Positions 54,952-63,521 of a stretch of DNA of 64,000 nt are shown here, piece by piece. The stretch covers positions 763,142-827,141 of the forward strand of contig NZ_JAPDNT010000001.1 in the NCBI RefSeq assembly GCF_025989185.1, in the 5' to 3' direction. Position numbers and translations under genes: made by a program. The stretch is from Limobrevibacterium gyesilva. GTDB taxonomy: Bacteria; Pseudomonadota; Alphaproteobacteria; Acetobacterales; Acetobacteraceae. The stretch's first letter is position 1, and each line of letters opens with the position of its first letter. The notes under the pieces are model-generated. The model made no database searches, was not told where the DNA came from, and saw only the letters and a program-made list of their open reading frames with translations.

Positions 54952-56057
54952 CTGCGCTGGCGTGGCTCGCGCTGCTGGCCTGGGTCTATCTGGTGTTCCT
55001 GCACGGGCGGTTCTGGCAGGCCGGCCCGACGCTGGCGCCCGCCCGCCCGCGGCACGCGCCGCCGGTGGCAGTGGTGGTGCCGGCGCGTGACGAGGCCGAC
55101 GTGATCGCGCGCAGCATCGGCTCGCTGCTGGCGCAGGACTATCCCGGCCCGTTCCGCGTCGTGCTGGTGGACGACAACAGCACCGACGGCACCGCCGCCA
55201 TTGCCCGCGCCCTGCCCGGGGCCACCGGACGACTGACCGTGATCGACGGCGCCCCGCGCCCCGCCGGCTGGGCCGGCAAGCTGTGGGCCGTGCATCAGGG
55301 CGTGGCGGCGACGACGGAAGAGATGGTGCTGCTGACCGACGCCGACATCACCCACGATCCTGCCCATCTCTCCACGCTCGTGACCCAGGCAGAGCGGACC
55401 GGCGTGGACATGGCCAGCGAGATGGTGGCGCTGAACTGCGAAAGCCGCGCCGAGCGGGCGCTGGTGCCCGCTTTCGTCTATCTGTTCGCGCTGCTGTATC
55501 CGTTCGCCTGGGTGAACGACCCGCTGCGCGCCACCGCGGCGGCGGCCGGCGGCACGGTGCTGGTCCGCCGGCGGGCGCTCGATCGCATCGGCGGCATCGC
55601 GGCGATCAGCGGCGCGCTGATCGACGACGTGACGCTGGCCGGCGCGGTGAAGCGCGGCGGGCGGATCTGGCTGGGGCACAGCGCGCTGGCGCGCTCCATC
55701 CGGCCCTATCCGGGGTTCGCGGATATCTGGCGCATGGTGGCGCGCTCGGCCTATGTGCAGCTCCGCTACTCGCCGCTGCTGCTGGTGGCGACCACGCTGG
55801 GGCTGGCGCTGGTATTCCTGCTGCCGCCCTACGCGGCGCTGGCGCATCATTCACTGCCGGGGCTGGCCGCCTGGGCGTTGATGGCTGCGAGCTTCGTGCC
55901 GACGCTGTGGCGGTTCGGCCTGCCCTGGCTCTGGGCGCCGCTGCTGCCGGCGATCGCCGCCTTCTACATGGCCGCGACCATCGGCGCGGCGCTCGATCAT
56001 CATCGTGGCCGCGGCGTCGTCTGGAAGCGCCGCGCCTATACGGAGACGCGCGCGTGA
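54948..56057 (+). CDS. hpnB: Hopanoid-associated glycosyltransferase HpnB
   Basis: 369 residues. An N-terminal anchor (LAWLALLAWVYLVFLHG) is followed by a family 2 glycosyltransferase fold: VAVVVPARDEADVIARSI, VVLVDDNSTDGTA and LLTDADITHDPAH (metal-binding DAD). C-terminal membrane segments follow. It presumably glycosylates a hopanoid head group. Starts in overlap with hpnA, ends in overlap with the hpnC GTG. Confidence 0.88.
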   Translation: MTALAWLALLAWVYLVFLHGRFWQAGPTLAPARPRHAPPVAVVVPARDEADVIARSIGSLLAQDYPGPFRVVLVDDNSTDGTAAIARALPGATGRLTVIDGAPRPAGWAGKLWAVHQGVAATTEEMVLLTDADITHDPAHLSTLVTQAERTGVDMASEMVALNCESRAERALVPAFVYLFALLYPFAWVNDPLRATAAAAGGTVLVRRRALDRIGGIAAISGALIDDVTLAGAVKRGGRIWLGHSALARSIRPYPGFADIWRMVARSAYVQLRYSPLLLVATTLGLALVFLLPPYAALAHHSLPGLAAWALMAASFVPTLWRFGLPWLWAPLLPAIAAFYMAATIGAALDHHRGRGVVWKRRAYTETRA

Positions 56058-56893
56058 GTGCCACCCTCGACTCCGTCGAATCCTGGTCCGGCAAGGACCG
56101 GGGCGACGAGAATTTCCCGGTCGGCTCCGCGCTGATCAGCCCCCGGCTGCGCCGGCACGTGCACGCCTTCTACGCCTTCGCCCGCAACGCCGACGACATC
56201 GCCGACAGCGCGGTATTGGCCGCGGACGACAAGGTGGCCCGCCTGGACGTGATGGAGGACGTGCTGCTGGGCCGCCGCGGCACCGGCTCGCCCAGCGCCA
56301 CCGCGTTGCGCGCGAGCCTGGCCGAGACCGGGGTCACGCCGCAGCATTCCTGCGACCTGCTGGTGGCGTTCCGCCGCGACGCCGCCAAGCTGCGCTACGC
56401 GAGCTGGGACGAGCTGCTGGACTATTGCCGGTATTCCGCCATGCCGGTCGGGCGCCACGTGCTCGACCTGCATGGCGAGGACCGCAAGACCTGGGCGCCG
56501 TCCGACGCGCTGTGCGCGGCGCTGCAGGTGCTGAACCACCTGCAGGACGTCCGCAAGGACCTGGACGCGCTGGACCGCTGCTACCTGCCCGAGGATCTGA
56601 TGCAGCGTTGCGGCACCGGATTGCAGGACGTGCGGGGTGCCGCCGAGACGCCGGGCCTGCGCCGCGTGTTCGACGCGCTGCTGGATGAGTGCGACGCGCT
56701 GAACCGCACCGCCGTTGGGCTGCCGCAGGCCACGCGCGACCGGCGGCTGCGGCTGGAGACGGCTGTCATCGTGGGCCTGTCGCGCCGGCTGGCCACGCGG
56801 TTGCGGCGTGGCGATCCGATCGCCACCCGGGTGAAGCTGACCAGGGGTGACGTCCTGTCCAGCGTCGTCGCCTCGCTGCGGTTCCTGCCGTGA
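56054..56893 (+). CDS. hpnC: Squalene synthase-like protein HpnC (hydroxysqualene synthase)
   Basis: 279 residues from a GTG overlapping the hpnB stop. First Asp-rich motif ARNADDIADS (about residue 44); second region HLQDVRKDLDALDRCYLP, the HpnC variant. Known family role: converts presqualene diphosphate to hydroxysqualene. Also overlaps hpnD start (GTGA). Confidence 0.9.
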   Translation: MSATLDSVESWSGKDRGDENFPVGSALISPRLRRHVHAFYAFARNADDIADSAVLAADDKVARLDVMEDVLLGRRGTGSPSATALRASLAETGVTPQHSCDLLVAFRRDAAKLRYASWDELLDYCRYSAMPVGRHVLDLHGEDRKTWAPSDALCAALQVLNHLQDVRKDLDALDRCYLPEDLMQRCGTGLQDVRGAAETPGLRRVFDALLDECDALNRTAVGLPQATRDRRLRLETAVIVGLSRRLATRLRRGDPIATRVKLTRGDVLSSVVASLRFLP

Positions 56894-57756
56894 GCGGTTC
56901 GGCCACGACGCCGCTGGGTGCGGCGCAGGCGGATCTCGACGCGGTGGAAGCGGTGGTGCGGGCCGCCGGCACCAGCTTCTATCGCGGCATGACCGTGCTG
57001 CCGCCGGACCGGCGCCACGCCATGTACGCCGTGTATGCCTTTTGCCGCATCGTCGACGACATCGCCGACGACGGGGCGGACATCACCGAGAAGCGGCCGC
57101 GCCTGGATGCGTGGCGCGCCCGCATCGCCGCCTTGTATCGTGGCGAGACGGACGACGCCGTGACCCGCGTGCTGCTGCGTGCCGTGCAGGCGTTCGCGTT
57201 GCGCAAGGCCGATTTCGATGCGGTGATCGACGGCATGCAGACGGACGCGGAGACCACGGTGGTGGCACCGGACCTCGCCGCGCTCGACCTGTATTGCGAC
57301 CGCGTCGCTTCCGCCGTCGGCCGGCTGTCGGTGCGCGCCTTCGGCGACAGTTCGGCGGAGGCGGACCGTGTGGCGCACCATCTCGGCCGCGCCCTGCAAT
57401 TGACCAACATCCTGCGCGACCTGCACGAGGACGCCGGGCGCGGACGGCTGTATCTGCCGCGCGAATGGCTGGAGGCCGGGGGCGTGCCGGCCGATCCGTC
57501 GGCGGCGCTGACCCATCCCGGCTTGCCGGCCGTGTGCGCCCGCGTGGCCACGCTGGCGCACGGACATTTCCGCGAGGCGCATGCGGCGATGTGGCGCTGC
57601 GACCGCAAGGCGATGCGGCCGGCGCGGCTGATGGGGGCGACATACGCCGCCATTCTGGCGCGGCTGGAACGGCGCGGCTGGCAGCGCCTGGACCTGCCCG
57701 TGAAGCTGCCGAAATGGCAGAAGCTGTGGATCGCGCTGTGGCACGGGCTGCTGTGA
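56890..57756 (+). CDS. hpnD: Presqualene diphosphate synthase HpnD
   Basis: 288 residues. Both prenyl-diphosphate binding motifs are present: RIVDDIADDGADI (about residue 53) and TNILRDLHEDAGRGRLYLP (about residue 175). Known family role: condenses two farnesyl diphosphates to presqualene diphosphate. Start GTG overlaps the hpnC stop; the stop overlaps the hpnE GTG, so C, D and E are made in fixed ratio. Confidence 0.92.
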   Translation: MSGSATTPLGAAQADLDAVEAVVRAAGTSFYRGMTVLPPDRRHAMYAVYAFCRIVDDIADDGADITEKRPRLDAWRARIAALYRGETDDAVTRVLLRAVQAFALRKADFDAVIDGMQTDAETTVVAPDLAALDLYCDRVASAVGRLSVRAFGDSSAEADRVAHHLGRALQLTNILRDLHEDAGRGRLYLPREWLEAGGVPADPSAALTHPGLPAVCARVATLAHGHFREAHAAMWRCDRKAMRPARLMGATYAAILARLERRGWQRLDLPVKLPKWQKLWIALWHGLL

Positions 57757-59006
57757 CCCGCGTCCACGTCATCGGCGCCGGGCTTGCCGGGCTGTCCGCC
57801 GCCATGGCCCTGGCGGAGGCCGGGCGGACCGTGACGGTGTATGAGGCCGGGCCGGCCGCCGGCGGTCGCTGCCGTTCGTATTTCGACCGCGGGCTGGGCA
57901 TGCGCATCGACAACGGCAATCACCTGCTGCTGTCCGGGAACCACGCCACCATGGCGTTCCTGGACCGGATCGGCGCGCGCGCCAGCATGGCCGGGCCGGG
58001 CGTGCCGCTGTTTCCGTTCATGGACGCGGCGACTGGCGCGCGCTGGACCGTGCGGCCCAGCCCCGGCCGCATTCCCTGGTGGATCTTCCGGCACGACCGC
58101 CGCGTGCCCGGGACACATTTGCGCGATTACCTGCAGCTTCTGGCGCTGCGCAAAGCCGGCGCCGAGGCCACCGTGACTGAGGTGCTGGACCGCGACGGCG
58201 CGCTCTACCGGCGGCTGCTGGAGCCGTTGGCCGTGGCCGCGCTCAATACACGGCCCGAAGCCGGGCTGGCCCGCCTTATGGGCGCGGTGGTGAGCGAGAC
58301 GCTGCTGCGCGGCGGGCAGGCCTGCATTCCGCTGTATCCGCGCGAGGGCCTGTCCGAGAGCTTCATCGACCCCGCCGTCTCCTGGCTGGAGGCGCACGGC
58401 GGCCGGCTGCTGACCGGGCGGCGGATCGCCGGCATCGGCATCGAGGACAACCGTGTGGTCGGCCTCGACACGCCGGAGGGGAAGGTGGCGGTGGCGCCGG
58501 ACGAGGCAGTGGTGCTGGCGGTGCCTGCTTCGGTCGCGGCCGGCCTGCTGCCCTGGCTGGAGGCGCCGGACGCGTTCGAGGCGATCCTGAACATCCATTT
58601 CCGCGTCGCGGCCGAGCCCAAGGGCGTGCTGCGCCAGACGGGGTTCCTGAGCGTGATCGGTGGCACCGCGGAGTGGATCTTCGTCAAGAACGGCATCGTC
58701 TCCGTCACCGTCAGCGCCGCCAACCGGATCGTGGACCTGTCCGCCGAGGAGATTGCGGCGAGGGTCTGGCCCGACGTGCGCGCGGCGCTGGACCTGCCCG
58801 AGCCGATGCCGCCGGTGCGGGTGGTGAAGGAGAGACGAGCGACGTTCGCCGCCACCGCCGCCCAGGAGGCGCGCCGCCCCGGACAGCGGACCCATGTCCG
58901 CAACCTCGCTTTGGCCGGCGACTGGACCGCGACCGGCTTGCCCGCGACCATCGAAGGTGCGATCAGGGCCGGCCGTGTGGCCGCCGAATGTGTTCTTCTG
59001 GCCTGA
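57753..59006 (+). CDS. hpnE: Hydroxysqualene dehydroxylase HpnE
   Basis: 417 residues, FAD-dependent amine-oxidase fold. N-terminal dinucleotide site VHVIGAGLAGLSAAMALAEAG and the C-terminal FAD motif LALAGDWTATGLPATIEGAIRAG. Known family role: reduces hydroxysqualene to squalene. GTG start in overlap with hpnD. shc begins 31 bases downstream. Confidence 0.92.
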   Translation: MTRVHVIGAGLAGLSAAMALAEAGRTVTVYEAGPAAGGRCRSYFDRGLGMRIDNGNHLLLSGNHATMAFLDRIGARASMAGPGVPLFPFMDAATGARWTVRPSPGRIPWWIFRHDRRVPGTHLRDYLQLLALRKAGAEATVTEVLDRDGALYRRLLEPLAVAALNTRPEAGLARLMGAVVSETLLRGGQACIPLYPREGLSESFIDPAVSWLEAHGGRLLTGRRIAGIGIEDNRVVGLDTPEGKVAVAPDEAVVLAVPASVAAGLLPWLEAPDAFEAILNIHFRVAAEPKGVLRQTGFLSVIGGTAEWIFVKNGIVSVTVSAANRIVDLSAEEIAARVWPDVRAALDLPEPMPPVRVVKERRATFAATAAQEARRPGQRTHVRNLALAGDWTATGLPATIEGAIRAGRVAAECVLLA

Positions 59007-59037
59007 CCCGCCGCGCCCGACCCAACGGATTCATGCA

Positions 59038-60999
59038 ATGCCTGGTGAAAGCCTCACCGCGACCAACGACATCAATTTGCCGGATGCGGCGCTCGCCGAC
59101 GCCGTGAGCCGCGCTGGCGCCGCCCTGCAGCGCCGCCAGAAGCCCGACGGCCACTGGGTGTTCGAGCTGGAGGCGGACGCGACCATCCCGGCCGAATTCG
59201 TGCTGCTGCAGCATTTCCTCGACCGCACCGATGCGGAGCTGGAGCGCAAGATCGGCACCTATCTGCGCTCCATCCAGGGCGCGCATGGCGGCTGGCCGCT
59301 GTTCCACGACGGCGCCTTCGACATCTCCGCCAGCGTGAAGGCGTATTTCGCGCTCAAGGTGATCGGCGACGATCCCGATGCCCCGCATATGCGGCGCGCG
59401 CGCGAGGCGATCCTGGCCGCCGGCGGGGCAGAGCGGACCAACGTGTTCACCCGCGCGCAACTGGCGCTATACGGCGAGGTGCCCTGGCGCGGGGTGCCGG
59501 TGATGCCGGTCGAGATCATGATCCTGCCGAAGTGGTTCCCGTTCCACCTCGACAAGGTGTCGTACTGGTCGCGCACGGTGATCGTGCCGCTGCTGGTGCT
59601 GATGGCGTTGAAGCCCAGGGCGCGCAACCCGCGCGGCGTGCGCGTGCAGGAGCTGTTCCGCACCCCGCCCGAGCAGGTGCGCGACTGGATCCGGGGGCCG
59701 TACCGCTCCGGCTGGGGCAGGTTCTTCAAGCATCTGGACAGCGTCCTGCGCGTCGCCGAGCCGTTGTTCCCCGCTGCCATCCGCAGGCGCGCCGTCGCCA
59801 AGGCGGTGGATTTCATCACCGTCCGGCTGAACGGCGAGGACGGACTGGGCGGCATCTATCCGGCCATGGCCAATGCCGTGATGATGTTCGACACGCTCGG
59901 CTATGCGCCCGACCATCCGGATGCGGTGATCGCCTGGGCCTCAGTGAACAAGCTGCTGGTGGTCGAGGACGGCCGCGCCTATTGCCAGCCCTGCCTGTCG
60001 CCGGTGTGGGATACGGCTTTGGCCGGTCATGCCCTCGCCGAGACGGACGGCGCGGCGGCCCCAGCCGTGGATGCGGCCAATGGCTGGCTGCGCGGCAAGC
60101 AGATCCTGGACGTGGTGGGCGACTGGAAAGCGGCGCGGCCGCATGCCCCGCCCGGCGGCTGGGCGTTCCAGTACGAGAACCCGCACTACCCCGACGTGGA
60201 CGACACCGCCGTGGTGGGCATGTTGCTGCATCGCCAGATGGAAGCGGGGCAGGGCGAGCCGGACCACGCGGGGGCCATTGCCCGGGCGCGCGACTGGATC
60301 GTGGGCATGCAAAGCCGCGACGGCGGCTGGGGCGCGTTCGACGCCGACAACGACAAGCACTACCTCAACCACATCCCGTTCGCCGACCATGGCGCGCTGC
60401 TGGATCCGCCGACCGCCGACGTGACCGCGCGTTGCGTCTCGTTCCTGGCCCAGCTCGGCCACGCGGCCGAGGAGCCGGTGATGGCCCGCGCCCTTGCCTG
60501 GCTGCGGCGCGAGCAGGAGCAGGACGGAAGCTGGTTCGGCCGCTGGGGCACCAACTACATCTACGGCACCTGGTCGGTGCTGTGCGCGTTCAACGCGGCC
60601 GGCGTCGCGTCCGACGACCCGTCGGTGCGCAAGGCCGTGGCCTTCCTGCTGGACACCCAGCGCGAGGACGGCGGCTGGGGCGAGGACAACGAGAGCTATG
60701 CGAAAGCGCCGCGCGGCCGCTACCACCGCAGCAACCCGAGCCAGACGGCCTGGGCGCTGCTGGGCCTGATGGCGGCCGGCGAGGCCGATAACCCGGCAGT
60801 GGCCCGCGGGGTGGCCTGGCTGGCGGCGCAACAGAAGGCTGACGGCGAATGGGACGAAGAGCCCTACACGGCCGTCGGCTTCCCGCGCGTGTTCTATCTG
60901 CGCTACCACGGCTACAGGCTGTTCTTCCCGCTGCTGGCGATGGCGCGCTATCGCAACCTCAAGCGGAGCAATGATCGCCGGGTGGCGTGGGGGTTCTAG
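59038..60999 (+). CDS. shc: Squalene-hopene cyclase
   Basis: 653 residues, normal size. The catalytic DVDDTA motif lies about two-thirds along; several QW repeats (QSRDGGWGAF, QRQDGSW-type, TQREDGGWG) are recognisable. The N-terminal QRRQKPDGHWVFELEADATIPAEF is characteristic. It cyclises squalene to hopene at the inner membrane. The ATG at 59038 gives MPGESL, the only reasonable start. It is followed by a cluster of stem-loops. Confidence 0.95.
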   Translation: MPGESLTATNDINLPDAALADAVSRAGAALQRRQKPDGHWVFELEADATIPAEFVLLQHFLDRTDAELERKIGTYLRSIQGAHGGWPLFHDGAFDISASVKAYFALKVIGDDPDAPHMRRAREAILAAGGAERTNVFTRAQLALYGEVPWRGVPVMPVEIMILPKWFPFHLDKVSYWSRTVIVPLLVLMALKPRARNPRGVRVQELFRTPPEQVRDWIRGPYRSGWGRFFKHLDSVLRVAEPLFPAAIRRRAVAKAVDFITVRLNGEDGLGGIYPAMANAVMMFDTLGYAPDHPDAVIAWASVNKLLVVEDGRAYCQPCLSPVWDTALAGHALAETDGAAAPAVDAANGWLRGKQILDVVGDWKAARPHAPPGGWAFQYENPHYPDVDDTAVVGMLLHRQMEAGQGEPDHAGAIARARDWIVGMQSRDGGWGAFDADNDKHYLNHIPFADHGALLDPPTADVTARCVSFLAQLGHAAEEPVMARALAWLRREQEQDGSWFGRWGTNYIYGTWSVLCAFNAAGVASDDPSVRKAVAFLLDTQREDGGWGEDNESYAKAPRGRYHRSNPSQTAWALLGLMAAGEADNPAVARGVAWLAAQQKADGEWDEEPYTAVGFPRVFYLRYHGYRLFFPLLAMARYRNLKRSNDRRVAWGF

Positions 61000-61005
61000 G
61001 GTTGA

Positions 61006-61213
61006 AGGGCAGGGCTCTGCCCTGCACCCGCCAAGGGCCATTCGGCCCTTGGATCCCGCGACTCTCTTGGCTGCGTCAGCAGCCTTCAAATGATATCGGG
61101 TTTCAATTGAAGGCTGCTGACGCAGCCAAGAGAGTCGGGGATTGTCAAGGCTTCTACGCATCGCGCGAAGGCGCGCGACGGACTTGACTGGGGTCCAGGG
61201 GCAAAGCCCCTGG
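61006..61213. repeat. Cluster of stem-loops including a perfect 31-bp inverted repeat
   Basis: The spacer between shc and hpnG contains hairpins in series: 7-bp stem 61006-61012/61017-61023; 9-bp stem 61031-61039/61044-61052; perfect 31-bp stem 61059-61089/61107-61137 with a 17-base loop; 7-bp stem 61161-61167/61172-61178; 8-bp stem 61195-61202/61206-61213. The arrangement resembles intergenic repeat (REP/BIME-like) sequences. No other copy is in this window. Confidence 0.85.
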
Positions 61214-61245
61214 TCTTGTCGAGCCCGGCCAGCCAGGGAGATTTC

Positions 61246-61890
61246 ATGCCGCTCGGGATTGTGGTTGGCCTGGCGGCGGAGGCGCGGATTGCGCGCGGGC
61301 TTGGCGACGTGGAGATCGGCGGCGGTCTGCCGGCTGGCGCCGAGGCGGCGGCGGAGCGGCTGGTGGCGCGGGGAGCGACGGCGCTGCTCAGTTTCGGGCT
61401 GGCGGGCGGGCTCGATCCCAATCTGCGGCCGGGTGCCTTGGTGGTGCCGGCGACGGTGCTGGAGGCGGGGTGCCGCTATCCGACCGATGCGGCGCTGACC
61501 CAGGCCCTGGGCGGGACCACGGCGGGGCTGCTGCTGGCGGGTGAGGCGGTGGTGGCGGATGCCGGCCGGAAGCTGCATCTGTCGCAGGCGACCTCGGCCA
61601 GTGCCGTGGACCTGGAAAGCGGCGCGGTGGCCCGCGTGGCGCGGCGTCACGGACTGCCGTTCGCGGTGTTGCGCGCGGTGTGCGATCCGGCCGAGCGGAC
61701 CCTGCCGCCCGCTGCCTTGATCGCGCTCGATCAGTCCGGTGCGATCGGCCTGCTGCGCGTGCTCGGCTCGGTCGCGCGGCGGCCCTGGCAGGTTCCCGGC
61801 CTGATCCGGTTGGCGCTGGATGCGGCGCATGCCCGCCGATCGCTTGTGGGCGCGGCCGGTCTGCTGGCGCGGCGGATGCTCGGCGCCTGA
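61246..61890 (+). CDS. hpnG: Hopanoid-associated phosphorylase HpnG
   Basis: 214 residues. It has the purine-nucleosidase/phosphorylase fold: LGIVVGLAAEARIARGL at the start, TALLSFGLAGGLDPNLRPGALVVP and AVDLESGAVARVA (active-site Glu region). Known family role: releases adenine from adenosylhopane. A GGGAG site lies 7 bases before the ATG. The stop codon sits in the loop of a 13-bp inverted repeat. Confidence 0.88.
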   Translation: MPLGIVVGLAAEARIARGLGDVEIGGGLPAGAEAAAERLVARGATALLSFGLAGGLDPNLRPGALVVPATVLEAGCRYPTDAALTQALGGTTAGLLLAGEAVVADAGRKLHLSQATSASAVDLESGAVARVARRHGLPFAVLRAVCDPAERTLPPAALIALDQSGAIGLLRVLGSVARRPWQVPGLIRLALDAAHARRSLVGAAGLLARRMLGA

Positions 61891-61903
61891 GCCGAGCATC
61901 CGC
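61872..61903. terminator. 13-bp inverted repeat at the hpnG-ispH convergence
   Basis: Perfect arms 61872-61884 and 61891-61903 flank a six-base loop that contains the hpnG stop codon. It precedes the ispH stop (61912) in the opposite direction, so it may end both transcripts. No T-run is present. Confidence 0.6.
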
Positions 61904-61911
61904 TGCGCCGG

Positions 61912-62841
61912 TCAGGCGTCCGCGAGTTCGGCGGGGAAGCGGAAGCGCACGTCCTCGGCCACGCCGTCGAGGGTGGAGACCTCCACCTCGCCGAACCGGC
62001 GGAGCCCGTCGATCACGCCCTGCACCAGCATTTCCGGCGCCGAGGCGCCGGCGGTCAGGCCGACCGAGGCGATGCCCGCGAACCATGCCGGCTGCAGCGC
62101 CGAGGCGTCGTCGATCAGATAGGCGGGCTTGCCCAGCTCCTCGCCGATTTCGCGCAGGCGGTTGGAGTTGGAGCTGTTGCGGCTGCCGACCACCAGGATC
62201 AGGTCCACCGCCCGCGCCAGGTCGCGCACCGCCTGCTGGCGGTTCTGGGTGGCGTAGCAGATGTCACGGACATCGGGGCCGACGATGGCCGGGAAGCGCG
62301 CTTTCAGGGCGGCGATGATGCCGCGGGTGTCGTCCACCGACAGGGTTGTCTGGGTGATGTAGGACAGCCTGTCGGGCGTGCCGGGATTCAGCGTGGCCAC
62401 GTCCTCGACCGTCTGGACCAGGTGCACCGTGCCGGGGATCTGGCCGATCGTTCCTTCGACTTCGGCATGCCCGGCATGGCCGACCAGCACGATCTCACGC
62501 CCCTGGCCGGCATAGCGCCTGCCTTCCGCGTGCACCTTGGCGACCAGCGGGCAGGTGGCGTCGATCACCGGCAGGCCGCGTTCCCGGGCCACTTCCTCGA
62601 CCCGTTTGGCCACGCCATGGGCGCTGAAGATGGTCATCGCACCCGGCGGGATCTCGTCCAGTTCGTCCACGAAGATGGCGCCGCGGGTGCGCAGATCCTC
62701 GACCACATGGCGGTTGTGTACGATCTCGTGCCGTACGTAGATGGGCGGGCCGTATTTCTTCAGCGCCCGCTCGACGATCTCGATCGCGCGTTCGACGCCC
62801 GCGCAGAATCCGCGGGGCTGCGCCAGAACCACCCTCAGCAT
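61912..62841 (-). CDS. ispH: 4-hydroxy-3-methylbut-2-enyl diphosphate reductase
   Basis: 309 residues. The three cluster cysteines are in [25 protein letters not shown] and [11 protein letters not shown]. Substrate motifs [10 protein letters not shown] and [11 protein letters not shown] are intact. It makes IPP and DMAPP in the last step of the MEP pathway. A GGAGGGA ribosome site precedes the ATG. It is convergent with hpnG. Confidence 0.95.
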   Translation of the reverse strand: MLRVVLAQPRGFCAGVERAIEIVERALKKYGPPIYVRHEIVHNRHVVEDLRTRGAIFVDELDEIPPGAMTIFSAHGVAKRVEEVARERGLPVIDATCPLVAKVHAEGRRYAGQGREIVLVGHAGHAEVEGTIGQIPGTVHLVQTVEDVATLNPGTPDRLSYITQTTLSVDDTRGIIAALKARFPAIVGPDVRDICYATQNRQQAVRDLARAVDLILVVGSRNSSNSNRLREIGEELGKPAYLIDDASALQPAWFAGIASVGLTAGASAPEMLVQGVIDGLRRFGEVEVSTLDGVAEDVRFRFPAELADA

Positions 62842-63256
62842 GCATTCCCTCCAGCTGCCGCCATCGAAACCCTCCGGGAGCCCAGCTCACGCTTGCGGAA
62901 TGCCGCAACGATGTATATCCAACCAAGCCAGTCGGATATGACAGATCGCAACCCGCTCGCAATGCCCATTTGACGGCGGCCGCGAACGCGGGGGGCGGTT
63001 TGCCCGGCGACGGACCTGGCCTTCGGCCGCCGTATGGCACGAAACGGCACGGTGGAGTAGGGTCGGTTCGCATGGGGTGGTGCTGTGGACACGATGTCTG
63101 CCAGGCATGGGCCCGGTGCAGCATTGCGATTCGCGCGTTCGTCCCGGGGATGGCTCGTTGCTCCCCGCGCATCGGGCCGGGGCATCGGAATTGTGCCGCC
63201 GGCGCTGTGGCATGTCTGCAACAGCGCGCGCGACAGGTGAGGGGATCTGACCGGGA
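62842..63256. other. Intergenic stretch without a recognised gene
   Basis: 415 bases upstream of ispH and before the relic preceding dxs. No xseB gene, normally found ahead of ispA-dxs, was recognised. Open frames are GC-driven and lack ribosome sites. The ispH promoter should lie in the left part. Confidence 0.4.
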
Positions 63257-63491
63257 ATGACATCCGAACTGGGGGCACTGCGTGACCGGGACTCCCGGTC
63301 CGCCACGATGGCGCGGATCGCCGGGGAGGTCACCTGGCTGCGGGCGCTGAAAACCGGCGGCCTGATCCAATATAGCGCAGACGCAGGCGGCGATGCTGGC
63401 GGAGCAGGCGGCTGGGCATGTGGAGAGTTTTGGTGAGTCGGCGGCGCTGCTGCGGCAGCTGGTCGCCTATGTGGTATCCCGGCGCAGCTAG
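63257..63491 (+). pseudogene. Probable relic of a farnesyl diphosphate synthase gene (ispA)
   Basis: Two short blocks in different frames remind of alphaproteobacterial IspA. The first (from the ATG at 63257) reads LRALKTGGLIQYSADAG, like the central LKTGALI..S.EAG motif. The second (frame ending TAG at 63489-63491) reads MLAEQAAGHVESFGESAALLRQLVAYVVSRRS, like the family C-terminus. All catalytic DDxxD regions are missing, and the blocks are joined by a frame change. The position directly ahead of dxs is where ispA normally stands. Confidence 0.45.
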
Positions 63492-63521
63492 GCGCCCGAT
63501 GTGTCCCTTGGGGTCATCCAA

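Noticed and set aside
62970..63260. 96-residue plus-strand frame upstream of dxs as xseB
   Set aside because: XseB is a short acidic helical protein; this frame is Gly/Cys/Arg-rich and shows no XseB motif.
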